A DNA stretch of 64,000 nt from Pagrus major (lineage: Eukaryota; Chordata; Actinopteri; Spariformes; Sparidae). A program made the translations under genes and the position numbers. The DNA lies in the NCBI RefSeq assembly GCF_040436345.1, contig NC_133223.1, positions 21,043,613 through 21,107,612 of the forward strand, written 5' to 3'. Shown one piece after another: positions 15,376 through 33,378 of this stretch. Positions within the stretch are counted from its first letter, which is position 1; each line of letters opens with the position of its first letter. The notes beneath the pieces were generated by a model, which was not told where the DNA came from, made no database searches, and worked only from the letters and a program-made list of their open reading frames with translations.

Positions 15376-17946
15376 ACACACACACACAGCAGCATGTAAT
15401 GTAACCAGAGGGGCCTGAGGTGGGGTGAGCTGAGGAAAAGAAAGGGGGGGTATCATTAAGCGGTTTCCCTGGCAGATGGTGCCTCGTTAGCTGTCCGCCC
15501 GCACAAAGAAACAACAATAGACCTCATAACACTTCCACACCCACGAACCCACCCACACACGGTAACCGTGACGCATACAGTACATCTTGTCTCCCTGTAG
15601 TTCAGCGGGGTCCTCGCGCTTGTGGCCACATTCTGACCTCACATAATGAACATGAAAACAGATCGCTGACTCTCCTGTTTGCTAAACCACTGAATCAAAC
15701 ACGCAGACACCAAAATAATTATATGGGGAATCAATGAACAGTGAGACAGGGTGGATTTTGGACATTCTCTGCCGGAGAAGGGTGTGGAAATAACATGAAC
15801 ACGCTCACCCACTCACAATATGTCAAGAGAGTGAGCAGCTCAGTATGAGTACATGCTGCAAGGAAAACTATCTGTCTGCCAACTGACTGAATAGAATGAA
15901 GGAAAAGAGGAAATGGACATCAGAGGTTTTTTCTTCCTTTTTCTTTTTGTAGCCCATGCTTACAATAACCACCCCTAGAGATAGTTCATCAGCATTTTAA
16001 AGCTAATTAAAATATTGAAGAAAAGTCCCATCTGATTGAGGGTTCCTTTGGCCTTTCCTCTTGACTTTACCAGACACTTTTGTTTCTCTGTAAAGCTGCG
16101 TTTCTCTGTCGATATCATCCTCTCACTCCCTCATGATTATCTATTGTTCCCTCTGTCTGTCTTTCTTTCTTTCTTTCTTCCTTCCTTATCACATCCCTGC
16201 TCTTTTTGCCTCCAGTGGTTTTGAGTCGACAACAACGGAGGGTCCAGCTCATGCGCATCCGCCAGCGGGAAGAGAGGCTGAAAAAGGAGAAGGAGAACAA
16301 GAAGAAGAAAAAGCGACAGAACCAGAAGACAACCCACAAGCAGAAAGCCCACACCCATCACCACCACCACCAGCAGTACCATCACCCGGCGGCATCCCAC
16401 CCTCACCACCAAGCCCAGAGCACCCAGCCACCTAAAGTCCCTCCTCCTCAGACTGAACCCGGCTACCACCGCAAGTCCAACCCAAAAAGACGCTTCGATG
16501 GAGATGTGCTGTCACCGGTAAGAGACAGTTGCCGCCTTATTCTTAAGAGGAAGTAAAATTAGCTTTGCAGGTCAAGATTTAATGCTTTTTTCTTTTAAAT
16601 CAGCTTTACTCATTTTCTATATTTTATTTATTCCATATTACACCTTTAAAGAACTAATACAGACATTTTGGGAAACGCACATATTCACTTTCTTTGTCAA
16701 GAGTTAGACAAAAGATTGATACCACTCTCATGTCAGTATGTTCACTATGAAACTGGAGCCAGTTAGCTTAGTTGGTTAGCTTAGCTTAGCACGAAGAGTG
16801 GAAACAGCTAGCCTGGCTCTGCGTGAAAGTAGCAAATGGCCAAAAATCCGCCTACCAGGGTTTGACGATGGTTGGTGTGGGACTGTTTCTTGGCCAGAAG
16901 CAGCGACTTCCTGAAGTCTTGCTGTCTCAGTGACGTTGCCTGGCAACCAGCAAAGACTTCAGGAAATCACTGCTCCCAGCCAAGAAATAGTCTGGCAAAA
17001 AAACCTAATAAAGCCACAAATGTAAATTTCACACTTTTTTGTTCACACACACAAACAAATGAGAAATAACATGATGACTTAAGCCAGTTTTAACTGGAAC
17101 TTTCCCTTTCCAGGGACATAATGTTATCCCTGAAAAAGTACAATTTAATTGCAGCCATTTTTAAAAATCTGCAGTCGAAAAACCAGTTTGTTTGTTTTTT
17201 TTTCATCGTGTTTAGATGCATTAACATGGAGTTACAGAAGAAAGCAAACACCATATGGCCAGTGACACAGTGCAGGCCTTGTTGTATAGTCACGCACAAA
17301 AACGACGAAAGTAAAAGAAAGTAAAAGAAGTGGTCACTTTTTCATATACCCGAGGACAGACTTGCCTAATCTTTGCCGTGAAAGGCAGACAAAGATAAGC
17401 TGAATTAACCTTTAAATTCCTTGAAAAGTAGTTCCTGCAAACGTAGCTTTTGTGAGCTTTAGCTGTTGGAAGGTCGATTTTGTTCAACCTCAGCTGTTTG
17501 CCTCTTTATCCAGTCTTCATGCTATGCTAAGCTAACCATCTACTGGCTCCAGTTTTATAGTGAACAGAGAAAAGAATTTGAATGGCATAAATCTTATTAT
17601 CTTACTCTTGCAAAGAAAGTGTGTAAGTGTAATTTCCAAAATGTCAATCACTTCCTTTAACAAACGGATGTTGATGAGGGTAAGCTTTTGTGACCACTGT
17701 TTGTGTGGTTTACTGTCATGTTATCTATCCATCACATTATGCTTGTCCACTATATATTCTGACCCAAACCCTGTATCATCTGTCTGCCCACAGAGCTACA
17801 TCAGGAGTTTCAGGGACCGGCAAACCGACAGACGAGCCTACTCTCAAAGTCGAATGATGAGCCGCACCCGGATGGGCGAACTCGACTACGACTGCGGCTC
17901 TCAAGTGCCCCTCACGGCCCCCACCGGAGCCCCGGTTCGCATCTAA
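176..17946 (+). CDS. tmem198: Transmembrane protein 198, complete coding region in six exons (389 aa)
   Basis: Join 176-314, 7835-8073, 9499-9711, 11035-11158, 16216-16517, 17794-17946: 1170 nt, open to a TAA. The product matches vertebrate TMEM198 from the [19 protein letters not shown] block to the C-terminal FRDRQT and PLTA blocks. I see seven hydrophobic segments, at about residues 28-48, 50-70, 84-103, 106-126, 136-156, 161-183 and 205-226, as expected of the TM7S3/TM198-like domain. A basic cytoplasmic tail follows from 239. The human protein is described as a membrane scaffold that promotes LRP6 phosphorylation in Wnt signalling; that role is carried over by homology. The ATG at 176 is preceded by A at -3, and no in-frame ATG lies between the acceptor at 88 and this codon. 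The tail (260-305) carries a Lys- and His-rich insertion relative to human. The teleost a/b paralogue is not resolved. Confidence 0.93.
1019..1123 (+). repeat. Fragment of the foldback element that fills tmem198 intron 5
   Basis: Shares the GTTAGCTTAGCTT block, then GACTGGAAACAG and AACAGCTAGCCTGGCTCT, with the left arm of the element at 16662-17645. Only one arm is visible here, so this is a truncated copy. Confidence 0.65.
2681..3250 (+). repeat. Interspersed repeat, copy A, family not identified
   Basis: Direct-orientation relative of 8270-8905. Shared blocks include TTTCTGGCACTGT, GTGTAGTCTGCTGTAC, GGAGAGAAGAATTC, GGCTGTAAAATCTGCCAC, CCCCATCGAGAGGCTGAC and TTTTCATTCTTTAA, all in the same order. 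No coding capacity remains, and I saw no clear terminal repeats. Confidence 0.75.
5195..5420 (+). repeat. Purine-rich (A/G) tract
   Basis: About 225 bases in which the + strand is overwhelmingly A and G with few pyrimidines. Reading frames stay open through it on both strands because of composition, not coding. No family recognised. Confidence 0.6.
7104..7510 (+). repeat. Degenerate tandem duplication, period about 225 bp
   Basis: The left copy (about 7104-7262) and right copy (about 7325-7505) share, in order, GCAACTAAT, GGTAATAAATTCT, a CAAATCATCTTCCAG block and surrounding similarity. They look like an old local duplication or two insertions of one element. Confidence 0.55.
7566..7591 (+). 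repeat. (GT)13 microsatellite
   Basis: Uninterrupted GT dinucleotides in tmem198 intron 1, about 240 bases before the exon 2 acceptor. Confidence 0.95.
7835..8073 (+). CDS. tmem198: tmem198 coding exon 2 (residues 47-126)
   Basis: Acceptor CTCCTGCAG, donor GTGAGG. Encodes the conserved [14 protein letters not shown] block and membrane segments 2 to 4 ([15 protein letters not shown], then [15 protein letters not shown]). These are the most conserved parts of the family. Ends in phase 0. Confidence 0.95.
8270..8905 (+). repeat. Interspersed repeat, copy B
   Basis: Second copy of the element at 2681-3250, in the same orientation, starting about 200 bases after tmem198 exon 2. It carries the same ordered blocks (TTTCTGGCACTGTCC, GTGTAGTCTGCTGTAC, GAGAGAAGAATTCTC, CCCCATCGAGAGGCTGAC). 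Confidence 0.75.
9499..9711 (+). CDS. tmem198: tmem198 coding exon 3 (residues 127-197)
   Basis: Acceptor CCCTCCCAG, donor GTAGGC. Exactly 71 codons. Encodes membrane segments 5 and 6 ([19 protein letters not shown] and [20 protein letters not shown]) and the VYERLR loop. Confidence 0.94.
11035..11158 (+). CDS. tmem198: tmem198 coding exon 4 (residues 198-238)
   Basis: Acceptor TCTTTGCAG, donor GTGAGT. Encodes the last membrane segment ([20 protein letters not shown]) and the conserved [11 protein letters not shown] block leading into the cytoplasmic tail. Ends in phase 1. Confidence 0.93.
12330..12512 (+). repeat. End of a fish short DNA element (copy 1)
   Basis: Shares ATCTACTTCAG, AGGAGAATGCTGCAA and the terminal TTGGGGTGAACT-CCTTTAA-type end with 27880-28031. 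Here the end reads GGTGAACTAATCCTTTAA. The left boundary is uncertain. Confidence 0.6.
14198..14380 (+). repeat. Dispersed repeat, copy 1
   Basis: Resembles 21650-21885 in the same orientation: GGTTCCCT-TAAAC, TTGTCTGCCAC-GGGCATG, CTGGGAAAA and AATAATACCACTTG occur in the same order in both. No terminal structure was identified. Confidence 0.65.
15338..15388 (+). repeat. (CA)n microsatellite
   Basis: About 25 CA units with one CT interruption near 15369, in tmem198 intron 4. Confidence 0.95.
16216..16517 (+). CDS. tmem198: tmem198 coding exon 5 (residues 239-339)
   Basis: Acceptor GCCTCCAG, donor GTAAGA. Encodes the cytoplasmic tail start [20 protein letters not shown], then a Lys/Glu run (about 260-272), a His/Gln run (about 279-304), a Pro-rich stretch and the conserved [10 protein letters not shown] end. 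Human TMEM198 has a shorter Arg/Pro-rich stretch at this point, so the low-complexity insert is a fish feature. Confidence 0.92.
16662..17645. repeat. Foldback (long inverted-repeat) element filling tmem198 intron 5
   Basis: The ends are inverted copies: GACATTTTGGGAAA at 16662 and TTTCCAAAATGTC at 17633-17645. Inside, GTTCACTATGAAACTGGAGC near 16740 pairs with a GGCTCCAGTTTTATAGTGAA block near 17545. GCGACTTCCTGAAGTCTT near 16903 pairs with AAGACTTCAGGAAATC near 16950. The inner palindrome centres near 16935 and the outer arms near 17150, implying an insertion of roughly 400 bp in the right arm. No transposase is visible. This kind of element is common in fish genomes; a family name was not assigned. 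Confidence 0.75.
17794..17946 (+). CDS. tmem198: tmem198 coding exon 6 (residues 340-389) and stop
   Basis: Acceptor CTGCCCACAG. Encodes [11 protein letters not shown], a polar stretch and the conserved end [12 protein letters not shown], with TAA at 17944. The human C-terminus has the same architecture (SYIQSFRDRQT through PLTA to PPVRV). Confidence 0.93.
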   Translation, partial: SYIRSFRDRQTDRRAYSQSRMMSRTRMGELDYDCGSQVPLTAPTGAPVRI

Positions 17947-20915
17947 GACAGCGAAGCGCACATCCAACCACACACACACAATCACACAAGGCTACTTCAA
18001 ACCCTGTTTGTCACAGTTAAGGACAGAAACTTGAACGAACAGTGCCAACCTAATCAACTGCCTATTAACCCAACAGGAACTCAGTATACCCCAAAGGTGG
18101 TCCCACACTGGTTCCCTGCTCTCAGACCTGTTCGATGTCGTATTTATTTGGCCAGTTTGGTCCTGTTCTGTTCTTTGTGAATGTCAAGAGACAAGAGCAG
18201 AGCCTCTTCTTCTGGATGGAGCAAGAACTGATTGCTGCTGAAGGCGATGTGGTCAAATCATCATGAATCATCACGTACTGACTTCAAAACCACTTCTGTT
18301 ACTGTACTGGTCTGGAGCACACTGGAAAAGATGGACCTGTCTGTTGGGATGTTAACTGAAATATCTCTGTTGAAAATTTGATTTAAAGATTTTTTGGGGG
18401 GCTGTTTCGAGACAGAAGAAGTAATTCCAGTGGGATTTGCAGTGGGGAAACAATGAAAACACTCATTTCTCCACAGGAGGGCTGCACCATTCCAGATAAA
18501 AATGCATCACATGGATTTCATGGATTCAACGGTATCTGTGCTTAGAAGGTAATTAAAGGAGATAACGATTCGCTTAAAGGATTCTAGTAAGAAAACTCAA
18601 AGGAAAATGATAGAAAATTAAATCAACATAAAAAAAAACACAGAGAGCTAACACCGAAACCGAGAGGCAGCTCTTCTTCATCACTTTCTCGTTTGAAAGG
18701 TCAGCGCGTGAAGCGAGGTGTTCATGAGGTCAACCTGATATCTTCACAGACAGCCTGCATATCCAAACATGGCAGCACAAGTCTTCAAAATGGAGAGCAG
18801 AGACTGGTTTAAGGCGTGTACAGGACAATTTGTATGTGAACGGTCCATGTGTCATTGCCTATATTGTTGTCATTTTCCAGGGGATGTGCACATCGCATCA
18901 CTTTGCTTTCGCCCTCAATCGACAACTGTTTTAACTGCGGACCTGAGCAGGAGACACGTCCACACCTCCCCCTTCTTCTTTTGTCTTTCTACTGAATTTA
19001 AAACATTTTTGTAAGCTGTATTTAATGTGCTCTCATGTCACGTTTCCTCTTCTTATCACAAAAACAATCTACCTTTGAAGAATTTGTTTAAATATGCTGT
19101 TAAGACACAAAGACAAGAAACCGCTGTCTGATACTGCTCCTCCAGCTGAAAGCTGTTTTAGCGAGTAGGGGGGAACAATACATGACAGTGAAAATGTTAA
19201 ATATAGTGTGTTTGTGCGTGTGAGTGGACACATGAGCCCTGTGGCCAGTGATGGATTGTACCAAATACTGGTGAAGGAGGGGGGGGATTCATGGTAATGT
19301 ATGTAAAACATACTGTATTTTTTCCCCTCTTTTGAGCCACTATACTGGTGAAAAATGTGAATATTTCAGTTTGAATGACGTCTTAAATGAGGAAAAGGAG
19401 GATTCTTAAAATGAAGGTAATCTCCTGGAAATGATGAGACATAGTGGAAAGGTGAATTTGCGAATGGCGCCCTCTAATGTTTACTACTGGACCTCTTTTT
19501 CTAGACTTACTGTTTGTGTGCATATGTTTGTGTGTTACATGCATTTGCGTGTGATTTGCTTTTAAATTCAAATGCGCTCCGATTATTGATATCGTTGTAC
19601 TGAACATCCAGAGAGGTGAAGGAGTCGGACTTTAAGAGGAAGTATTTTCAGTACAAAGGAGCTATTTTTGTTTTATTTGAACCTCTTAAACCAACACTAC
19701 CAATGTTACAGCTCCCGCTGAATCAAAATGTGACTATAAAGAGCCATATATATACAAAACTGAAGAAACTGATTAAAATTAATCAGATATTGGCCACTAG
19801 GAGTGTGTTTTATGTAATTTCCTGGAGGTTTAGATAAACAAATATATTCTTCAGTACTGATGGGATGTGATGGGCTTGGCACTGAAGGACCAGTCAGTCT
19901 CTCCTTAACCCATTACTGCATGAGAATCCTTGTGTAACTGTTTCCAATGTGTCAGTGTTTCCGTGTGTCACTGTTGTCATGTGAAAACCTCAGATTTCCA
20001 GTTTCAAATTGTTGGTCCCAGGGTGCGAAACACACCGTCCACATTAGCTGAACTTCGACGTTATGCAGGAAAACAACATCATAATCTCGTTGTTTTCAAC
20101 CTCAGTGCAGCTTTTCAATAATTTCGAGGATCAGCTGTAACCTGTTTTGTCACAATGAATAGGTACAGCTAAAGGATTCTGGGATCCAAAGTGGAAGCGT
20201 CAGAAACGCCTCGTCTGTTTTCTCTTCTCTCTCTCTCTCTCTGTTTACACTGTCCAGGTTAAAGGGCTCTGAAAAGGCATTTAAATCACTTCCCTCCTCT
20301 CGACATGCTCTGTGCTAAGTCACCTTCTGTTCTGCTGTATCAGTGTTACCCCAGTAATGTTTTTGCAGTAGTGGCTGTTCAAGTGTAATTTGGGGTTTTG
20401 CTCACACTTCAGTCCTGTTTCGCTCTTCTTTTGTAGTTTTATCGTAGTGCACTTGTATCATCGTCACTGTCTTTACATTGTGGAAAGACAGATATTAACA
20501 ACATGAAAATTCTGTGACAAACTGAATTATTGTTATACAATTTTAAATCCTTTTTATTAGCGCTCTTATTTTTGCTTTTATTATTTTCTGTCATCGCCCA
20601 TCACTGCTGATTTTACGTTGGGGAAACACTACACAATTGTAGATATTGAACTGTAAATAATTTTTAAATGTACAAATGTTTTGTTTTCATTTTCATGTTT
20701 ACATCATGATTGCTTATGTAATTTATCCAGCTGTTTTTTTTTTGTTTTTAGATGGATTAGAAATGTTTTATATTGCGTTATGCTGTATGTCCAGTTGGTT
20801 TGATTTGGACTTGTCCAGACAAACTGACATCGACAACAGTAACTCAACAATTTCTCCTCAGGAGACAGCGATTCATTTTCCCACCATTCTCTTTAAATTT
20901 GTGCACATTGCCTGG

Positions 20916-20952
<37 letters not shown>

Positions 20953-21170
20953 GATTATTATGATTATTATTATCATCATCAGCATTATTATTATTATCAT
21001 TATTATTATTATGATTGAGCATGGATTTATATGGACCTAAAATATGATAAACATTGTGAGTCTACAATCTAACTGTCTTGTTGTCTCTATTATACCTACA
21101 TACTTTAGTCATTTGTGTATCCAGAGGTGCTTTCATGAGTACAAATATCAAATAAACACACACATGCTAA
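17947..21170 (+). other. tmem198: Possible tmem198 3' UTR
   Basis: The first canonical AATAAA on this strand after the stop is at 21151-21156. ATTAAA variants near 18551 and 18618 could end the mRNA much earlier. Apart from the TTA repeat at 20917-21013 the region is mostly free of the repeats seen elsewhere. The true 3' end cannot be fixed from sequence alone. Confidence 0.35.
20917..21013 (+). repeat. TTA/ATT trinucleotide repeat, imperfect
   Basis: About 32 units of TAT/ATT with a few GAT and CAT interruptions. Confidence 0.95.
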
Positions 21171-21229
21171 CACAAAAGCAGTCACAGCTCAGAGAACAAA
21201 GTAAGTTGTGTTTGTGTTTGAGGCAAAAA

Positions 21230-22155
21230 GTATCCAAAAGTCATACTTGAGTAAAAGTAAAGATATCCTGTTAAAATATTACTTTGGCAAAAGGTAAAGC
21301 CCCATTTTGTAACTTTTTAACCTTAAAATAGCAGCTTTAAAATCATGTTGATGGTACAGTGTCTTGTAACAGGGTGAATGGTGTCTCTGTCTCAGCCACT
21401 CCGCCCACCTATCACTTGTTTCTGCTCTATGTAGCTTCAGTGAGAGGGTAGATCACAGCGTTACATACATGATTACTTCAACGTACAAGTTTTCAACACG
21501 TAACATGTTATGATGTAATGAGTTTTGTTTGTAGTTAGCACCTACATTACATCTGACAGTCCTGGGATTTGTATTTATGACAGCGGTGTTGCACTCAGAA
21601 ACTGAACTGAACTGAAACTGGCAATAGACAAGTTTTCTGCTTCAACGTATGAAGTAAATGTCGTTTTCACGATGTAACGGATACAGAATAATGAAACCAT
21701 CTGTGTTTACATTGGTTCCCTGTAAACCTTGCTGTCATTATACAATCTTGTCTGCCACCGGGCATGCAGTCACCTGGGAAAAGTAGGGTTAACTGATGAT
21801 CCATTTCTATTAGTGACTAAACAAACGTTTTGCAACAGCGGTGCAGCAATAATACCACTTGACAATGCTACGGGGGAGAAGTTGTCTGCTGCCACTTTAA
21901 GTATCAAGAGTAAAAGTAAACTATACATGTATTAACATGTATGTATATTCGGATCCAACATTCACTTAATTTTTCTTGTTATCAGAATCTGTGTTTTTTC
22001 AATCTGATTGCTGATGAAACGATTTCTAAACGTGATGCTTTGGCTCTGATGCAGCATGCAATCTACAAAGTACTAACTAAAGTTTTTAAATAAATGTAGT
22101 GGAGTACAAAGTAAAGTAAGTACAGTACTGGAGTAAATGTACTTAGTTACATTCT
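21230..22155. repeat. Interspersed repeats between tmem198 and desmin
   Basis: CTTGAGTAAAAGTAAAGATA near 21246 and AAGTACAGTACTGGAGTAAA with ATGTACTTAGTTAC near 22118 are ends of a very common fish repeat. It recurs in the opposite sense at 56865-57265. The middle (about 21650-21885) is the second copy of the repeat at 14198-14380, probably inserted within it. Confidence 0.55.
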
Positions 22156-23740
22156 ATTTCAGTGATACTAAAACCAGCAACGTGCTCGAGTAAAATCTTT
22201 ACTTTATAATGTTTTTCATGTGCTGAGTATATTTCCAGTTTGAACGATGTGGTCTGACAGATATAGGCAGAAATTAACTTCTTAAAGAAATACTGTATAT
22301 CGTCATTGTTGCAAATACTGGCTGATAAGTAAAAAAATAAACTATAGTGCAGAAATGACGTACTAGGTTTGAGGATTTTAGAAACAGTATTCCAGAGCAC
22401 ATAAACATGTTTATTTTGTAAATGTACCAGTATGCATGTTGGTCATAAGGATTATGTTAGAAAAATATAGAGCAATATCTTGTTATCAGATCTTTTAAAC
22501 TGCCAACTATCAATGTCGGTATCAGTCTCAAAAAAGTCTGCATCTGTCTGACTATAAGCAGCTCAGCCATGATAAAAAGAACACGTGGACTGTTTGAGTT
22601 CATCTTCATGATGTTTTCTCTTCCGCTAACTCCTCACAGAAGCGTTGATGTGCTCTGACAGTAGGTTTCAGGCTACATTTGCATCGCAGCTTAATAACAG
22701 GCTACAGTAGCAGCGGCGGTTATGTAACAACAAATGGTGTAACTTGTACACTAGAGTGTCAAATACAGATCTAATCAGGATATAAGAAGTGTTCTCTACA
22801 AATTGCTTTGCAGAAAAAAGCTGCAGGCAGCACAAAAAGGGTGCCGCGTTTAACAATTAAAATTCTTTTTACGCTTGAGTGCCGTCGACATGTCCCCTCG
22901 GCGGCTGATAGAGGAGAGGTCAGAGAGTTAAGCTGACTGTGTTTGAAGGAAATGGAATAGAGGAACATGCTGCCCTTTGTTACTGACCTATAATGATTGG
23001 GAAGCTGTTGACAGCAGTTGTGAGGAAACAGTGATGGAGGCAGAAAGTCCTGATTAACACTGCTCCACTAATTCTTGGAAAAAGCAGTCTTTCTCTCACA
23101 TCCCTTCTCTCTCTTCTTCTGTCTTTATTTTGCCTCGTTATCTCTCATTGAATCTCCCTCATTTCTCCTTCTCTGTCTCTAAATATCCTTTCATCCTCTC
23201 TCATGTCTTTCTTCTACCACCCTCACTGTCTCACTCTCCGTCTCGCTTTCTCATTTATTGTCTTCTCTTTTCTCCCTCCACCCCCACTTTTTTTTTTTTT
23301 TTTTATCTCTGCTGACATTTTCAGTCCAGTGACTTCAGACAGAAACCGCACACACACTGTACAATTCTTGTTGCTGTGTTAATCTGCTTTCTGCTGGAAA
23401 ACAAAAGCACGACCGAAGCCAGCTCATTAACCAACCATTGTTCTCTTCTCCCTGCACCGAGACCAGCGCGGTTACTGATAATTTCAGCGGGGCCGCAACG
23501 CCTCTCTTCTTTATAAAAGTGAATTAAATGTTAACAGAAGACGGCTTCGCTTGGCTGGGGAAGCTGGGATCGTTTTAGAAAAGCTAATGCAGCCCACATC
23601 TGATGATGAACGTAGTGGGTAGAAACAGTTCATAGAGGAACCAATGCCAAGGCACGTAGGCTATATGAGGAATGCTAATGAGTGGAGTTTAAAGAAGGAG
23701 ACTGTCTTACACAAAACACACAAAAAAAGAGATTTGTCTT
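22156..23740. other. Intergenic, no gene seen
   Basis: Sequence between the two convergent genes. It includes a pyrimidine-rich stretch (about 23085-23310, ending in a T run). I recognise no coding or RNA gene. Confidence 0.6.
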
Positions 23741-24404
23741 TAAAATGGTGGTAACAAATGTCTTTATTCGAGATCCTCGGCACGGTGAAGCAGCAGCACA
23801 ACATGGTCACCCATATTCATACAAACACCCAGCACATGCTATTGAGCTCAAACTTCAAACATGACTGAGTTCCTTTCTCATCAGATGTTCGTCGTTCTGA
23901 AATATCTCAAACCTGAGACCAACATCTCACTTCCCTTTGATCAGTTACACAAATAAAAGCCCTCCTTAAACAAGTCATATACTTGCACGCTTGCACAGAA
24001 AGACTTGGAACATGTGCAACAAAAACGGCCGTTACATGTGACCCTGGTGTTGCAGACTTCTCATACCGGGCCGGTGCAGCTCCACGAAGCCGTGTTGTTC
24101 GCTTGAAATCATTACTTGAATTATAAGATATGACACATTTCGGATAATGACACAAATAAAGCATTATTCCTGGAATGACCTTTATTTAAAACCAGGCTAA
24201 AGGCACTTTGCACCGTGCCTCCATTCTGTACACTGTCTGAAGATGTCTCCTGTTTGCATTCACTTGTAGATTTTGTGTTTCAGCTGAAATGGTCTCCAAA
24301 ATTAGGCTCAGCTTATAAATCGTCATAGTACTGGAAGGAAAATGTAGATTTTTGAACTAATTTTTAATAAATTTATTGTAGTTTCTACGGTCGCCTCCTC
24401 CGGT
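23740..24404 (-). other. des: Desmin 3' UTR (probable)
   Basis: Reading the minus strand after the TAA, AATAAA signals occur at 24372-24377, 24181-24186 and 23763-23768. The last would give a 3' UTR of about 650 nt. Which is used is not known. The UTR points towards tmem198, so the two genes converge. Confidence 0.5.
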
Positions 24405-32161
<7,757 letters not shown>

Positions 32162-32420
32162 TGCTGGTTGACTTTGCGGTTGTCTTGTGGTTTTGATGAA
32201 GCTGCTTGAGACCCAACTGTCCCACTGGGCAACTGGGAGAGAGACGATGTGAAGGAATCCCAGACAGCGAGCAGCTATTTGTAGATTTACCACACCCACT
32301 CCTACCCCGACCCCTCCTCTCCGTCCTCCCCCCGTCTCCATTCGCCCCGTCAGTACTCCCACTACCTCCTACTCCACCCCCACACTGTACCTCAACCACA
32401 TGTTGCTTTAATTGATCACT
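32162..32420 (-). promoter_or_regulatory. des: Desmin 5' UTR and proximal promoter region
   Basis: Upstream of the ATG lies a short leader, then a GT/GGGTGTGG-containing G-rich segment. A CTACAAATAG element (minus sense, at about 32275-32284) resembles a TATA or MEF2 site but is not perfect. No canonical TATAAA is present. The transcription start is not fixed. Confidence 0.4.
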
Positions 32421-32758
32421 TTGTCACCATAGTAAAAGTTGTCATTGAACCCATGCAGGAAGATTTCCCCTTGGGTTAGGGTTAGAAAAACATAGAGGAT
32501 ATGACAGTCAAACATCAGCAGAGAATGTTCGGTTACTTTTACCCCCAGGTTGCTTTCATCTGATCATCTTAAAACTGTAAATGAGCCTTAAAGGTCCTGG
32601 TGTCCTTCCCAATTCGACACTTTGAGTTGGTAGCCGGCCCCATCATCCATCCTAAAGCATCAGTATTTGATGTCAAATCTTCATTTTGGTCATTTATTGT
32701 GCAGCTGACATCCGTAGCATAAGAATTTAATTAAACTTATTTTTGTTGTCGTGACACA

Positions 32759-33048
32759 TTAAAGGTGCACTATGTAGTTTTGGGGAAGACATTCTAATCA
32801 TAAGAGAAAGATCTTCATTGACTGACTTTTTTTTTTAAGCCTAAACAAACTAAATAAACAATGTGGCGGACCCTGCCACCTTTCTAGCTTCAAATATTGT
32901 TCTGGGGAGCTTATTTTCCTCTGAGTTTGTTGATTCAGTTATGGAAAAAATAAATATTTCTGAGTTTGTATTTTTACTTTATTAATATTGTAAATATACA
33001 AATTCTGAGTTTAAATTTCATTTCCAAAACTACTTAGTGCCCCTTTAA
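32759..33048 (+). repeat. Short inverted-repeat DNA element (MITE-like), copy 1
   Basis: The left end TTAAAGGTGCACTATGTAGT and the right end ACTACTTAGTGCCCCTTTAA are inverted copies; TTAA sits at both borders. The interior has GGCGGACCCTGCCACC and AATATTTCTGAGTTTGTA. It has no coding capacity. Copies 2 and 3 are at 33379 and 43952. Confidence 0.8.
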
Positions 33049-33066
33049 CCCATTAATGACTAACAA

Positions 33067-33152
33067 CTATAAATAGTATGTTAAGAAAAGAGTTTTTCTA
33101 TTAGAGGTAGAAACATCAAATTTGCTGTTGAAAGCGTTAAGCGATTCAGCTG
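33067..33152 (-). promoter_or_regulatory. des: Candidate desmin muscle enhancer: MEF2 site and E-box
   Basis: CTATAAATAG at 33067-33076 fits the MEF2 consensus YTAWWWWTAR exactly. The E-box CAGCTG lies at 33147-33152. They sit about 0.8-0.9 kb upstream of the desmin leader, in the only unique stretch between two repeat copies. The mammalian desmin enhancer, at a similar distance, also depends on MEF2 and E-box sites. Function here is inferred. Confidence 0.4.
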
Positions 33153-33378
33153 TGCATGACAAAATTAAAATTTTGATTTCACATATTTATCAAGTCTCAA
33201 TTGGTAGACAAAGGTGTTTTTCTTTCCTTTTTCCTTTCTTAAATCACATAAAAGATTTAATAACATCCATTTGAATGTTAAGAAAAATTTGCTTGTAGCC
33301 TCGTCCTTCGACGATGGACTTGTGCTTAGCTCATCGACTATTTTAAGCTCTCTAAAGGATATTATAAAATTCCACTGT

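Larger units (their letters stand above)
11159..16215 (+). other. tmem198 intron 4 (5.1 kb)
   Basis: No exon recognised. It contains an element end near 12330-12512, CA/TG-rich stretches (12889-13035, 15338-15388), a dispersed repeat at about 14198-14380 and otherwise unremarkable sequence. Confidence 0.75.

Noticed and set aside
32162-32362. N-terminal extension of desmin to an upstream ATG
   Set aside because: The extension is Gly/Arg-rich and unlike any desmin; MSKSYSSS matches the family start.
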